A DNA stretch of 64,000 bases. Origin: Arctopsyche grandis (lineage: Eukaryota > Arthropoda > Insecta > Trichoptera > Hydropsychidae). Position numbers and translations under genes: made by a program. Below, one piece after another: positions 23,448-44,876 of this stretch. The DNA lies in the NCBI RefSeq assembly GCF_051622035.1, contig NC_135356.1, positions 1,674,001-1,738,000 of the forward strand, in the 5' to 3' direction. The first letter of the stretch is position 1, and each line of letters starts with the position of its first letter. The notes beneath the pieces were generated by a model. That model had not been told where the DNA came from. It worked only from the letters and a program-made list of their open reading frames with translations, and made no database searches.

Positions 23448-24064
23448 TTTTTCCAAAAGCATATTTCTAAATACTTAAATTATTTAAAACTGAGATTAAA
23501 GAATCATGGACGCACATTTATTTAAAAAAATTAAATCATTTTCTTGAATGCTCTTATAAAATACTAAACAAGACTATATATTGTTCATCCGAGTAAAAAA
23601 TCCTTCGGCTGGTGCATTTGTTCCTGATAAATAGAATTTGAAATTTGACTAATATGCCAATATTTTTATAGGAGACATCATTTTCACCGCAGGACTATAT
23701 TTATCCATCTATTAGATCTATAAAATGTGTACTGGTTTTATCTCACGACTTACCAGAGCAGATACCAGTGGCGGCTCGTCTATATGGGCTGCCGGGCTAC
23801 AGCTCTCCCAATATAGTATCGGTATGATCACCGGTATGGTCAACGAGCTACTACAGCCCGATTAATCTCTGCAGCCCCCTCTTTGAATTCTCACGAGCCA
23901 ACTACTACTCACTAATACCCAAAAAACCATTACGTCCTGGTAAAATCAGTACGAATGGTCACCTTAATGTAGTACACTCCTGTTTATTTGGTATAATATT
24001 TAACGGATAGTCTGTACTTTAAAGATATACGTAAAATAAGTGATTTCTATTTTGACACATAAGA
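23448..24064. other. No gene; one CAGTGGCGG-type fragment
   Basis: At 23766 CAGTGGCGGCTCGT begins a ~140-bp element ending near 23906 with CACGAGCCAACTACT; no target duplication was found. The rest is AT-rich and unremarkable. Confidence 0.45.
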
Positions 24065-24068
24065 TTAA

Positions 24069-24640
24069 CCCTTTGAGTGTTGACGTATTTTCTATTGAAA
24101 GCTCGCCACGCTGAAAATTTCGCCAACATTTCCAACTAGCATTATTTAGCAATCCAATAGAAAGCCGGTATTACAATTGTAGCTAATCCAAACAAACCCC
24201 AGATCACTAACGCAGAGGATTTCGAGTTTTGTAAAGGTGTGTTTAGACTCTCTAATATATCTTGCAAACATATAAAATAAACAAAAGACGTCTATTAATG
24301 AATGTATTTTTCCAAAACTAGTTCCATCTTCTTCATTGATGTTAAAATGTAATGCTCACAATCTATATGCCAAGCCACGATCTGAAATACTCAGCAGTTA
24401 GGGATTTCCGTCGGGAAATTCTGCTATGGTTATAAATTCAACAATTCCGGTGTAAACCAGTATTTATAAACATTGACACGGATTATACAATGCATTTTTT
24501 TTCAATGCTACCCGGAAAGGCTTAGTGGGTAGTATTCTTGATTATTTTTTACATACTCAAAAAACAACACTTATCGGCGTATTTCAGGCTCGTGGACTTG
24601 TTGGCAAAACGTCGATCGGCGTTGGTCAGCATTCAAAGGG
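24069..24640. mobile_element. piggyBac-like non-autonomous element, 572 bp
   Basis: Termini CCCTTTGAGTGTTGACG and its inverse partner (reading CCCTTTGAATGCTGACC) fit piggyBac ends. TTAA precedes the left end (24065-24068); the right flank is TCAA, a one-base change. There is no transposase frame. A second, left-truncated copy lies at 39009-39443. Confidence 0.75.
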
Positions 24641-24933
24641 TCAATAAACATTATTCTACAGTATAATATATCGGTGATAGGTTATCGATACAATATATTA
24701 ATGACACACACACAAAGCAATGTGTCGAAAAGGATGACTCATTCTGATGACGATTTGCGCGCTGAATGTGAATGAAGGTGTGTAAATTTAAACGGGTTGG
24801 AGGCGAGTTTTTGAAAATGTGTTGACAATATTATGTGGAGCAATGGAAGTATGAGATAGACTTGCGACGCAATAGTGAACGGACTCTGAATGGGAATGTT
24901 TTAATGGCGAAAATTTCACAAATGTTGACTCAC

Positions 24934-25085
24934 TTTCGAATTGGAAGCAAAGGCACTGCGAAGACTACAGTTTTGAATTTCCGAAGGTCGATCCGATCAT
25001 TAGCTAATGGAAGAACTGGATTTCGTGAACTGTCAAACGGGAGTGTCAATTGTCAAAAGTACACTTTCAGTGTTGCCATGTAGAA
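24934..25085 (-). promoter_or_regulatory. Candidate 5' non-coding exon and promoter region of the Rab18-like gene
   Basis: The first coding exon of the Rab18-like gene starts after a TTTTTCAG acceptor at 22569, so an upstream exon is needed. The only good minus-strand candidate I found is here: a donor AAA|GTGAGT at 24933, in sequence that is less AT-rich than its neighbours and beginning GGCAACACTGAAAGTG. This is inference from splice signals; no transcript evidence is available. Confidence 0.35.
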
Positions 25086-25109
25086 AAAATATGTTTTGGT
25101 CTTTGATTG

Positions 25110-25313
25110 GGTAATTGGACTATTCGTCACATTGGGGTGGTGACAAAGACAATTATTGCCATGAAAATCGCGAATACACAATATTTGGCACTCAAGTTCT
25201 CGTTACTATGATAGTTATCGTTAGTATGATGGACTTTTCGGCTGCCAGATGCTCCGTTATAGAGATTTTAGTGACTTTGTGACGAGTAATTTGTGACCAG
25301 TAAACACCGAGCC
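25110..25313. mobile_element. MITE, asymmetric-terminus group, full length
   Basis: Ends GGTAATTGGACTATTCG and AGTAAACACCGAGCC; exact 8-bp duplication TTTGATTG (25102-25109 and 25314-25321). Confidence 0.85.
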
Positions 25314-26048
25314 TTTGATTGATGTAATGACAGTTCGGTGATAAGCGCTCGCCCAAAAGTCATTAAAATCTCTATAACGGAACATCTGGCGGCTGAAAAG
25401 TCCATCATACTAACGAGAGCTCGACTGCCAAATATTCCGTATTCGCGATTTTCATAGAAAAAATTGTCCTTTGGGCGATCGCAATGTGACTAATAATCAG
25501 TGGCGGCTCGTCCATACGCACTGCGGTACTGCAGCACCCCCAAGGAAATTGAGAAAAAAATAATATTATTATATACATAAATGTATGTATATTATATGAA
25601 CATATCAATATTATTTATGCATGTATTAAGCCCGCCCGCACACCGATACATCCAATAATGATCATACATCGCGGTACTAATATCAGAAGGTGAGGCATCG
25701 TTTATGATTTTGTGCAGTACGGTTTTCGTTTGAATATGCCGAGTGGGCGAAGGAGGGGCGCGGGGAGGGAGCTCGCGCTAGAAGCTTGGTCTCGTACTGC
25801 CACTCCCGGCTGTACGAGACGTATTTTGCGTCGTATGCGCGCGCCCGACACCTCTCACTTTTCGTCATTCCTTCTGCTTTCGTCTTTCCTTCTACACCTC
25901 TTACACTTTCTACATTTCTACTCTTCCTTCTAAACCTTACTGTTATGTTTTTCATCAATAAATAGAATAAAGACATACATATATATAAGAAACACAATGG
26001 TTCAGGAAAGATTGACGGCTTTGTCTATGCTGTCAATTGAAAACAAAT

Positions 26049-26874
26049 TGTGGGTCTCGGGGGAACAGGGTAGTTCCTCCCCCACGAGTTAGGGCCGAAT
26101 GGTCGAATGACAGCTCCACTGCCGTAACCATGGCGACCGGTGTTGCCACCCTCTTCTATGGGGTCGCCACATCACTCCCTCCCCAGCGACATTGCGTAGC
26201 CGTCGCGACAACTACGGGATGTAGCTGTCCAGATGGGCTGGCCACCGGACTCTCCTGCCAGTCCGTGTGGTTGCTTGTCGGCCAGTTTCTTGCTGTGGTT
26301 CTGCATTTTCTTGGGGGGCTCTCCGCTGCTTTCCATGTATGCCGGCTTTATGCGGTCTACCGATACGGTGACATTGGAATCCTTAATTCTCAGTGTGAAG
26401 AACTTCGGTCCCCTCTTCAACACCCTGTATGGACCATCGTATGGAGGCTGTAACGGACCCTTGGCAGCATCGTGTCTCAGGAACACCTGATCACTGGTGT
26501 GCAGGTCTTTGAAGATAAAGGTTGATCTTGTTCCATGACGCCGCGGTGGACTGGGTCTCAACCTCGCCATTTGGGACCGCAATCTCTCTGCTAGTTCCGC
26601 TGTGTTGGGTCCTCCGTTTCGTTGTGGAGCCAGAAACTCTCCCGGTAGCCGTAGCGGTTGACCATATACCAGTTCTGCTGACGTGGCATTAAGGTCTTCC
26701 TTCCATGCCGATCGGATTCCCAGTAACACTGTCGGTAGGGCTTCCGTCCACCCTTCGTCTTGGGGGAACAGGGTAGTTCCTCCCCCACGAATTAGGGCCG
26801 AATGGTCGAATGACAGCTCCACTGCCGTAACCATGGCGACCGGTGCTGCCACCCTCTTCTATGGGGTCGCCACA
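26049..26874 (-). mobile_element. Ty3/gypsy deletion derivative with 123-bp LTRs
   Basis: Read on the minus strand, the 3' LTR (26171 to 26049) begins TGTGGCGACCCC and ends CGAGACCCACA. The 5' LTR (26874 to 26762) has the same start but stops at GTTCCCCC, where it joins integrase sequence directly. The 4-bp duplication AAAT flanks the unit (26045-26048 and 26875-26878). A purine tract GGGGAGGGAGTGA lies just before the 3' LTR. Primer site, gag, protease, reverse transcriptase and most of integrase are missing. Confidence 0.85.
26172..26761 (-). pseudogene. Ty3/gypsy integrase C-terminal fragment
   Basis: The minus-strand frame reads WTEALPTVLLGIRSAWKED and ELVYGQPLRLPGEF, the integrase end typical of Ty3/gypsy pol, followed by a VLKRGPKFFTLRI chromodomain-like or GPY/F-type stretch and VSVDRIKPAY. 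About 195 codons remain in frame up to the 3' LTR. There is no start of its own because the upstream pol was deleted. Confidence 0.8.
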
Positions 26875-27209
26875 AAATGATTATGAACAGTGAAAATTTT
26901 AAAGAATAGGTGATAGGAATCAATTTTTTAATGAAATAAAATACATCTAAGTTTAATTTTGATAATTTTGATGTTAGTAGTAAAATATAATCCAAATAAA
27001 CATTTATTTTTTATTTTTAATCAACCGCAGCACCCCCAGATATCTTATCCACGAGCCGCCACTGCTAATAATACAATTACCACTTGAGGAATATAATTAT
27101 TATCAAAAATAAAACTCGCTAATGACGCACATATGCTGACCATGACAACATTCTCGATACACATTTTGGATATTCAATAATACAAATGCAAGATTTCTAT
27201 GCTTTTACT

Positions 27210-27446
27210 GGTTCGGTGATTACTAGTCAAATGTGAACCGGTCACAGGACAACCGATCGCTCTAGATCGGTCACACGTGATCACCCGTCACACTAAAACT
27301 GGTCAGTCACACCCACCCAAAAATTAAAAATTGGTCGAATTTTTGTAGTGTGACCAGTTTTAGTGTGACGGGTGATCATGTGTGACCGATCTAGAGCGAC
27401 CGGTTGTCCTATGACTGGTTCACATATGACTAGTAGTCCGTTTACC
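27210..27446. mobile_element. Palindromic MITE, asymmetric-terminus group, core type GTGAACCGGTCACAGG
   Basis: Begins GGTTCGGTGATTACTAGTC and ends TAGTCCGTTTACC; exact 9-bp duplication GCTTTTACT (27201-27209 and 27447-27455). The arms (CGGTCACAGGACAACCG, GATCACCCGTCACACTAAAA) are long inverted repeats around a CCAAAAATTAAAAATTGG centre. Confidence 0.85.
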
Positions 27447-27455
27447 GCTTTTACT

Positions 27456-29500
27456 CAGATGTTGTAACAAATATGTACATTTTTAAGTAAATTTACATAT
27501 TATATTCGCCAAGTTTTCTAGCCACGTCACCCGCCCATTGCCATTTCAATATCTTTACTTCTAATGTTATATAAAATCAGACATTTTTCATCGATCGATG
27601 ATCAATGTTCATCGTTTGCTGTCATTTTTGAAAAGGTGGCAGCATTGCGTAGCAATTACATTCAACTGTCAAAAATAACAAAAAGCCATGCCAGTGAGAT
27701 TGTATTCAGATATAAACTCACTGTAATATACCTATATATATATATATACATATATTACAATAAGAGTATAAAGCTCGAATCAATATACACCGACTAGTAG
27801 TGTAGGTATCATCAAAATCACCCAGCAACAGTATACACGGGAAAATGAATGAACACGTTTACAAGTAAATTCATACACTAGCTATCCGTACGCAGTAAAT
27901 GTACGAAAGTAATAACAAGTAGACATTCTTAACAAGTATATAGTCGGCCTATGACGGATTAAACTAAAAACGCGACATTACATCGAAGAACATACTATAA
28001 ATGAAAAATATAAAATATTTGCAAACCTAAAATCGTAGGTAATACGGATGTACGCAATTGCAAATCTTCTACAGTGGATTTAACCTTGTCAATTATTGCC
28101 TATTTCGTTTCTGTTCAACAATAAACTAGTTATTTGAACACAACCAGTTATATTCTTGAGCATAAAATTCATTGGAAGAGCAACGCTAAACCAATCTAAT
28201 ATCATTCGTTAGTAGATTTACTAGTGCATGAATTTGCGCGTCAGTTTATATGTACTTAGTCTAGTAAGAGTATCTGCGGAATCTAGCGTCGTAAGCTCTA
28301 GCTAAAATCCAATGCTAGTGTACACACTGACTGGTCAGTGTATACTAATTCGAAACTTGACGCTCTACTGTAAGTCATATACTTTCGTAATAAGTATAAA
28401 AGGTTTACCAAACATCTCCCCCCACATCTGTATTTCTTACCTGTTGAAAATCAATGCAGGGATGCGTGTATTAGTAAATAAATAAAACAACATTTGGTTT
28501 TTACAAATTTAAAGAAATTAAATTAAAATTAATGTTTATTCAAATTACAATACCTCATACATATACATATATATATATATAACTAAAATCAATACATATA
28601 ACATGTTCATATGACGAAGAGTATCCTTTACGACACCAAGTTAAATATTAAAAAAAAGATAGCAGTACAGCTTATTCGGAAACATTTCAATGATAGTAAG
28701 AAAACTTGCTATCGTTGAAAAAGTCAATAATAACAGTAATGCTTACTAGCATTATGAAAAGCCTGAAAAACGATTACAACATTCTACAATTAACCAGACT
28801 CCAGTTCCAGCTCCCGTATTTAGGACATGCAAATTCAACTCCTTTGATTTGAAAAAATGGTAAAAGTTTGCCAATTTGAAATCAATTTGGCAAATCGGTT
28901 ACGTCGGTTTTTTTTCTTTGCAGAGTCTGGATGCCACACTATACAACTAGTTACGTTATCGCTCAAAACCAAACCATAATAATACAGTTCCGAATAAAAA
29001 CTATAAGAGTAAACAAATCTATAGTTAAAACATACGTTTAAATAAGTCGAGTAAATCGCTCTCGATACTTAATCATATTTTGAGAGAAAAAAAAAGGTCG
29101 TTTTATATGTATATGAGTGTTATTAGAACCGCATTCGAGTGAACTTCATAGACTTAACACTGTCCGTTGCAATATAGTATTATAATAGAGTTACAACATT
29201 GTTTTATTGTCCTGGACCTGGCGAGAGTGGTTTCCAACACAACCTTCTTAAGTCTACCTATTTATACGTCACATTTGGTACAAATCTGGAGACTTTCGGA
29301 TGAGAAAAAATTCAATGCAATCATGAGGTAGAAAATAGACGTATTCTAAATAAACAATCTACCGAATTCAATTAAAAAAAATAATTTACGCTATTTTGTA
29401 CTTATCAAAATATTATAAATATACATACATATATATATGTATATATATATACTCACTGAATCATAATTAATGATGAAAAAAATTCATCATATTTTAGGAC
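27456..29500. other. Intergenic DNA, no recognised gene
   Basis: AT-rich with a few short TA runs. Short frames have no motif or splice support. I see nothing I can name. Confidence 0.45.
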
Positions 29501-29504
29501 AGTG

Positions 29505-29935
29505 GTTTCCGATGAACATGTGAAGAAATATTCTAACATATTTGACAGCAAAATCTTTGATTAAACAAAATACGCCAAAACAAATCTTATGATATATTGC
29601 TCTTGGAACAGTGATATTATGATATATTACAAAAAATAATTTGATGTATCGCGAAAAATATTATGATTATTGCAATTCATGAACACGTGAAGAAATATAT
29701 TCTAGCATATTTTACAACGAAATTTTATATTATACAAATAATGCCAAAAAAAATATGATATATTGCTTAAAATATGATATATGCAAATGATGAACATGTG
29801 AAGAAATATATTCTAGCATATTTTACACCGAAATTTTTTATTATACAAATAATGCCAAAAAAAATATGATACATTGCAACTGAAACAGTGATATTATGAA
29901 ATATAATGCAAAAATACTATGCTATATTGCAAAAA
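29505..29935. repeat. Three diverged tandem units downstream of p23
   Basis: Each unit contains GATGAACATGTGAAGAAATA, TATTCTAGCATATTTTAC, ACAAATAATGCCAAAA and TATGATATATTGC; units start near 29511, 29682 and 29790. They lie just beyond the p23 stop codon and may be in its 3' UTR or flank. Confidence 0.65.
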
Positions 29936-30112
29936 TTTTTTATGACAGATACCAATAAAAGAAATCGAATTTGATCGAAAATAATAAAAAAAAAAAATAA
30001 TATGAAAAGATGATAAATTGGACATTTAACATTGAAACCATTAAACAATATATGTAAATCTGTGAAAAAGTCGCTTTCATGTTGTTTACATGCATACGAA
30101 AGATTTGCCGTT

Positions 30113-40286
<10,174 letters not shown>

Positions 40287-40520
40287 GTCGAAGGACGCCT
40301 GTGTCGGGGGGGGTAGCGGGTAAAGTGAGAAGAAGGGGCGGGGTGGATGCGGAGATGTCTCACGGCGAAGTGAGTGATTCAGTGACGACACGCCTGTAGC
40401 CGACCGGCAAATGGCGTTACAGGGTCGCTCTTGTGCTTAGCTAAGCGGCACATGAACGACAACCTGGCAACACTGGTCGAAACAATGCGACCATCTTCCA
40501 CTTGTGCGTATATTTAAAAT

Positions 40521-40857
40521 CGGTCTCCGTGACGAGACAGAATGTTAAATTACAGAAAACGCAAATATCGGAAGGCAAAGATCGAAAATCGAAACATCTT
40601 AAGTCGAAAGATCAAAAAAAAAGGGTGCATGATAAACGGGTACATACTCACTTAATTTGCGCGAGCAAGATACATATTAATGTGCGCGCGCAGATTACGG
40701 GAGGAAAAGCATGTTCCTCTTGTTCCTGTTGTATCCTGCTCGTGCAAATTAAGTGAGTATGTACCGTTTACCATGCACCATTTTTTTTTTTTTTGATCTT
40801 TGCCTTCTGATATTTGTGTTTTCTGTAATTTAACATTCTGTCTCGTCACGTAGACCC
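40521..40857. mobile_element. Foldback MITE with CGGTCTCCGTGACG ends
   Basis: Ends CGGTCTCCGTGACGAGACAG and its inverse partner (GGGTCTACGTGACGAGACAG) flank a palindrome that includes the GGTAAACGGTACATACTCAC core (40632-40772). The 9-bp duplication ATTTAAAAT lies on both sides (40512-40520 and 40858-40866). Relatives of the core are at 11631-11710 and near 63245. Confidence 0.8.
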
Positions 40858-40866
40858 ATTTAAAAT

Positions 40867-41124
40867 AGTAAACGGATAACTAGTCAAATGTGAACCGGTC
40901 ACAGGACAACCGGTCGCTCTAGATCGGTCACACGTGATCACCCGTCACACTAAAACTGGTCACGAGAAAACTGGTCACACCCGAAAATTCAACCAATTTT
41001 TAATTTTCGGGTGTGACCAGTTTTCTCGTGACCAGTTTTAGTGTGACGGGTAATCACGTGTGACCGATCTAGAGCGACCGGTTGTCCTGTGACCGGTTCA
41101 CATTTGACTAGTAATCACCGAACC
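40867..41124. mobile_element. Palindromic MITE, asymmetric-terminus group, core type GTGAACCGGTCACAGG
   Basis: Begins AGTAAACGGATAACTAGTC and ends TAGTAATCACCGAACC. The same 9-bp string ATTTAAAAT flanks it (40858-40866 and 41125-41133), the left copy being shared with the MITE at 40521-40857. It is the same family as 27210-27446. Confidence 0.85.
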
Positions 41125-41789
41125 ATTTAAAATTAATAATTTTAAATATACGTAATAAATATAAATTATGGTGTAACATTATATGTATAAATTAAATTAT
41201 GATATGACATAACAAATATAAATCAGTTAGTGATTTATACTACATATGTAATGTAGATTTCAAAACACAAAGAAATATAAACAATACAAAAACACCTTGG
41301 CTATCCTACCTCTACTTATGATCAATGGTGTCACCTCAATTTCGGAACAAGGGTTTCCAATTGTTTTTAATTTGTATATATATTTCGAAAAAATGGTTTT
41401 TTTCTTTACCTCCTATATAATCGACGGTAAACGGACAACTAGTCAAATGTGAACCGGTCACAGGACAATCGGCCACTCTAGATCGGTCACACGTTATCAC
41501 TAGAGGTAGGATAGTCACAATGCTATCCATTGTTCCATTGTTGTAAATCCTTTGTAAAAAAGGTTCGGCAAACCTTTAACAATGCATTTACAACCTTTTA
41601 ACAATACGCGGCACCTTCTGGGTCCGGTGACTAGTTATCACTCGTCACACTACAACTAGTCACGAGAAAACTGATCACACCCAAAAATTAAAAATTGGTC
41701 GTATGATAACTGGTCACACAAAAAATTATTCGCAAATACTTCGGCGAGTATGGGATACAAAAGAAGAAATCGTTCTATTTTTAAAATGA

Positions 41790-42580
41790 GAAATATTATC
41801 GACTTTCCTGAATTAACTGATAATGATTAGCTGTGTGATTTTGCATTTACTTTGGACATCGTGAAACATTTAAATACTTTCAACGCAGTGTTCCAAGGGG
41901 AAAACTTATATGTTCATGATATGGTGAAAAGTTTGAATGGATTTAAATTAAAACTACGACTATTTCTTCACCATTTATTTATTTAACGGGTAGACCACTT
42001 TTCAACCATGAAATTGCTGAAGATACCAGAAAATAAATTTGAAGAAAATGGTGAAATTATCAACGATTTAAGCGGTGAGTTTCCACGAAGATTTGGGGAC
42101 TTCCGAAAAATTGAGATAGGCTTGGCAATTATACGAGATCAATTGCAATATATATTGATAACGTATCGACGGAGATATAAATTAAGATTATATATTTACA
42201 GTGGGATGCTGAATGAAGAAATTTGAACACCCTTAATACGGAAAAAATCGACAAACTTAGAGATTTTGCTCAAAAACTGCTGGTGGTTTTTTGATCAACC
42301 TACATATGTAAACAAACATTTTCAATCATGAATATCAATAAAAATTCTTTACAATCAAGCATCACAGATGAAAATTTACAAGCATTTTTAAGAATTTCAA
42401 CTACAAAATTTTCTCCTGAAATTAAAAAACTGTTTTGTATGAAATTTAAAAAAAAATCATGTTTGAATTCCTTTCACGATAATGAATAATGTATATCTAA
42501 AAATAGTATTTTACTTGCGGCCCGCCGCTCATTTTTAATTTCTAATGTGGCCCTTCATCCTAAAAGTTTGCCCAGGCCTG
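41790..42580 (+). pseudogene. hAT transposase remnant (GTF2IRD2/ZBED-like class)
   Basis: Broken plus-strand frames read DFAFTLDIVKHLNTFNAVFQ, then EFPRRFGDFRKIEIG, then SITDENLQAFLRISTTKF. These follow the order of the C-terminal half of hAT transposases of the GTF2IRD2/FAM200 class (family knowledge). Stops and shifts separate the blocks. The sequence ends at GTTTGCCCAGGCCTG, the inverse of a typical hAT terminus. Confidence 0.7.
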
Positions 42581-42589
42581 GTCTAGAGC

Positions 42590-43350
42590 AGTGGTTCTCA
42601 AGTGCGGCGACGGTGACCGCATGCGGCCACTAGTGGATTTTACTGCGGCCACCAGCGACTTAATAGTAAATAATACTAATATTTAAAAAAAAAATATATA
42701 TTTTAAAAACTACAAAAAAGCAACTTAACAATAATAGAAACCATGCTCATCATTGACAAACTAAAAAATATAGCAAAAAGCCTTGTGACAGAAGTTGAAA
42801 ATGACAATTTTTCAATTTTATCTTCTGTTAGTGATTTGATAGATAATATGACTGACACAACCTCAAAATTAAAACTTAAAATAACAGAGTGTTTTAAATC
42901 TCTGAATCTAGAACTTGATAAAGGGTTCGAAGAATTAAATTTTTTTTAAACTGTTTCTTTTGTATCTTCCCCTTTTATTATGATGACAAATGAAAATTTC
43001 ATAGTACTACAAAATAGATTAAAATCATTTTCAGTATTGCGATTAATTAACTGGGCTAACGTAAAATATTTATTATTAGAAATTAGTCATGATCAAGTAC
43101 TTAATAACCATTTTAATAATATTTCGGTTCAAAAATTTTGGTCGGAAATATACGTTGACAATGAAACAAACCAATACAAAGATTTGGCACCAATTGCGTA
43201 TATTGCGAAAGATCATTCAGTGTAATGCACTTTATTAAAAACAAATTTAGAAACCAGCTGATAGACGCAAACTTAGAAGTAGCAATGCAGCTTGTATTGG
43301 AAGAAAGGAGTATTGAGCAATTTCCATTTGTATTATTATTAAATAAATAG
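42590..43350 (+). pseudogene. Second hAT-like remnant
   Basis: It opens with CAGTGGTTCTCAAGTGCGGC, a hAT-type terminus, followed by frames at 42743-42949 (KLKITECFKSLNLELDKGF) and 42980-43225 (VQKFWSEIYVDNETNQYKDL). The lower part resembles the hAT C-terminal dimerisation region only loosely. No right terminus was found. Confidence 0.5.
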
Positions 43351-43986
43351 AAACGAAAATATTAAAATTTCTTTTATTTTATGAATAAATCGATGAACTT
43401 TTTTTGTAACTTTAATTTATTTGATTAAATTTGGTACAAGAGCGATGATTATGCCATCGTAAGACTTGTTGTTGTGAAATATCTATATGAGATCACTGGC
43501 TTTGATTCGGAATAACATTTCATTAAAATGTTGACTTTGCGATGGAAAGTCATAAACAGACAAACTAATATCAATCATTTGTATGTATTAAAGAAATTCT
43601 TCATTAAAGAAATAAAAAGTTCGTAAATAAAAAGTATTTGCGAATAATTTTTTGTGTCACCAGTTATCATACGACCAATTTTTAATTTTTGGATGTGACC
43701 AGTTTTCTCGTGACCGATTTTAGGGTGTGACCAGTTTTCTCGTGACCAGTTTTTGGGTGTGACCAGTTTTCTCGTTACCAGTTTTAGCGTGTGACCAGTT
43801 TTCTCGTGACCAGCTTTAGTGTGACGGGTGATCACGTGTGACCGATCTAGAGCGACCGGTTGTCCTGTGACCGGTTCACATTTGACTAGTAATTTTTCTA
43901 GTAATTAACGGGTAGGTAGTGGTAGATATCGTCTGTGTGGATGGCGTCATATGGTGCGTACGCACCAAGCCAACGAACGGCCCACA

Positions 43987-44828
43987 GGCCAACTTTTAAA
44001 ACCAGTAGCGTACAAAATATCGAAATAAAAATTAAATTTAAAAATTGAAATTAAATATCAAAATTAAAACTATCAAAATAAAAGTATAATCATTATATTA
44101 AAATTAAAATTAAATATTGAAAGTTAAAACAGAACATGCACAATTTAAATAAATTTTCGAGATTGACCTAAAATTAGATCATCAACAATCACATACAGGT
44201 AATCCTCGACTTTTGTTTGTCGAAGATGTTTTGACTTACGAAGATACGCACTAAGATCGAAAAAAAATCAAAGAATTATTATTTTTACTTCCTCGTAATG
44301 CGCAGTTACTGAGAATATATCATGTATTAGTATGGGTGATCCAACGATGGAAGCTAACCCGGGGTGTTGTCGGTCACATCAAACGGATTTTTTTTTCTTC
44401 AATTGTTTCTCTCGTCGAAATAAATCAAGTAATTAAATCATTTCAGAGGTAAAATTTATCGGATAATGTGTGATTATTAATTTTATTTCGACGAAAGAAA
44501 AAAAACCCTTTGACAAATCACCGACATCCGACACCGCGTTTTTTTATGAATTGTTTTTTTTTTATCGATCATCCACGTGGAAATACAGTAACATCTCGTG
44601 ACGACTTTAACAATTTTTTTTTTCGCTCGTAAGCAGAGAAATTATAATATTTCTCTGGTTTTAAATGCGAATCGTCGTAATTCAAAACATTGTTGTAATT
44701 CAAAACATCAACGATGATCTAATTTTAGCTCAATCTCGCTGTTTAGCTTGATTTTGATATTTAATTTCAATTTTAAAATTTAATTTTTATTTCGATATTT
44801 TGTACGCTACTGGTTTTAAAAGTTGGCC
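43987..44828. mobile_element. Inverted-repeat transposon, 842 bp
   Basis: GGCCAACTTTTAAAACCAGT at 43987 and its inverse ending at 44828 continue as near-identical arms of about 85 bp (GTAGCGTACAAAATATCG). Subterminal sequence includes CAGGTAATCCTCGACTTTTG and GACTTACGAAG. No transposase frame and no clear target duplication. Confidence 0.65.
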
Positions 44829-44876
44829 CAAAATTGTCGTTGGTTTAGTCCGTAAGCACCAATATACATATGCAGT

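Larger units (their letters stand above)
25498..27064. mobile_element. Non-autonomous hAT-like element, 1567 bp, carrying an LTR-retroelement insertion
   Basis: Starts CAGTGGCGGCTCGTCC and ends CCACGAGCCGCCACTG; the 8-bp duplication CTAATAAT is exact (25490-25497 and 27065-27072). Subterminal CTGCAGCACCCCCA and GCAGCACCCCCAGA are shared but not inverted. No transposase frame is seen; part of its length is the gypsy derivative at 26049-26874. Confidence 0.85.
25332..27081. mobile_element. MITE of the asymmetric-terminus group split by a hAT-like insertion
   Basis: The left part runs from AGTTCGGTGATAAGCGCTCG (25332) to GTGACTAATAAT (25497). After the 1567-bp insert, CTAATAATACAATTACC resumes and ends at 27081. 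Removing the insert and one CTAATAAT copy restores an ordinary family member. Confidence 0.75.
41426..43893. mobile_element. Composite element: MITE-type ends around hAT transposase remnants
   Basis: The left end GGTAAACGGACAACTAGTC and the right arm (GTGACCGGTTCACATTTGAC) belong to the GTGAACCGGTCACAGG family; the final CACCGAACC is missing. Inverted arms continue inward through ACAAAAAATTATTCGCAAAT (41717) and its inverse (43640). Between them lie two decayed hAT coding segments. A 133-bp insertion at 41502-41634 has the 8-bp duplication TTATCACT (41494-41501, 41635-41642). Confidence 0.65.

Noticed and set aside
24835..25083. 82-codon plus-strand frame
   Set aside because: No recognised domain. 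The minus strand of the same stretch offers a better explanation as the Rab18-like gene's 5' exon.
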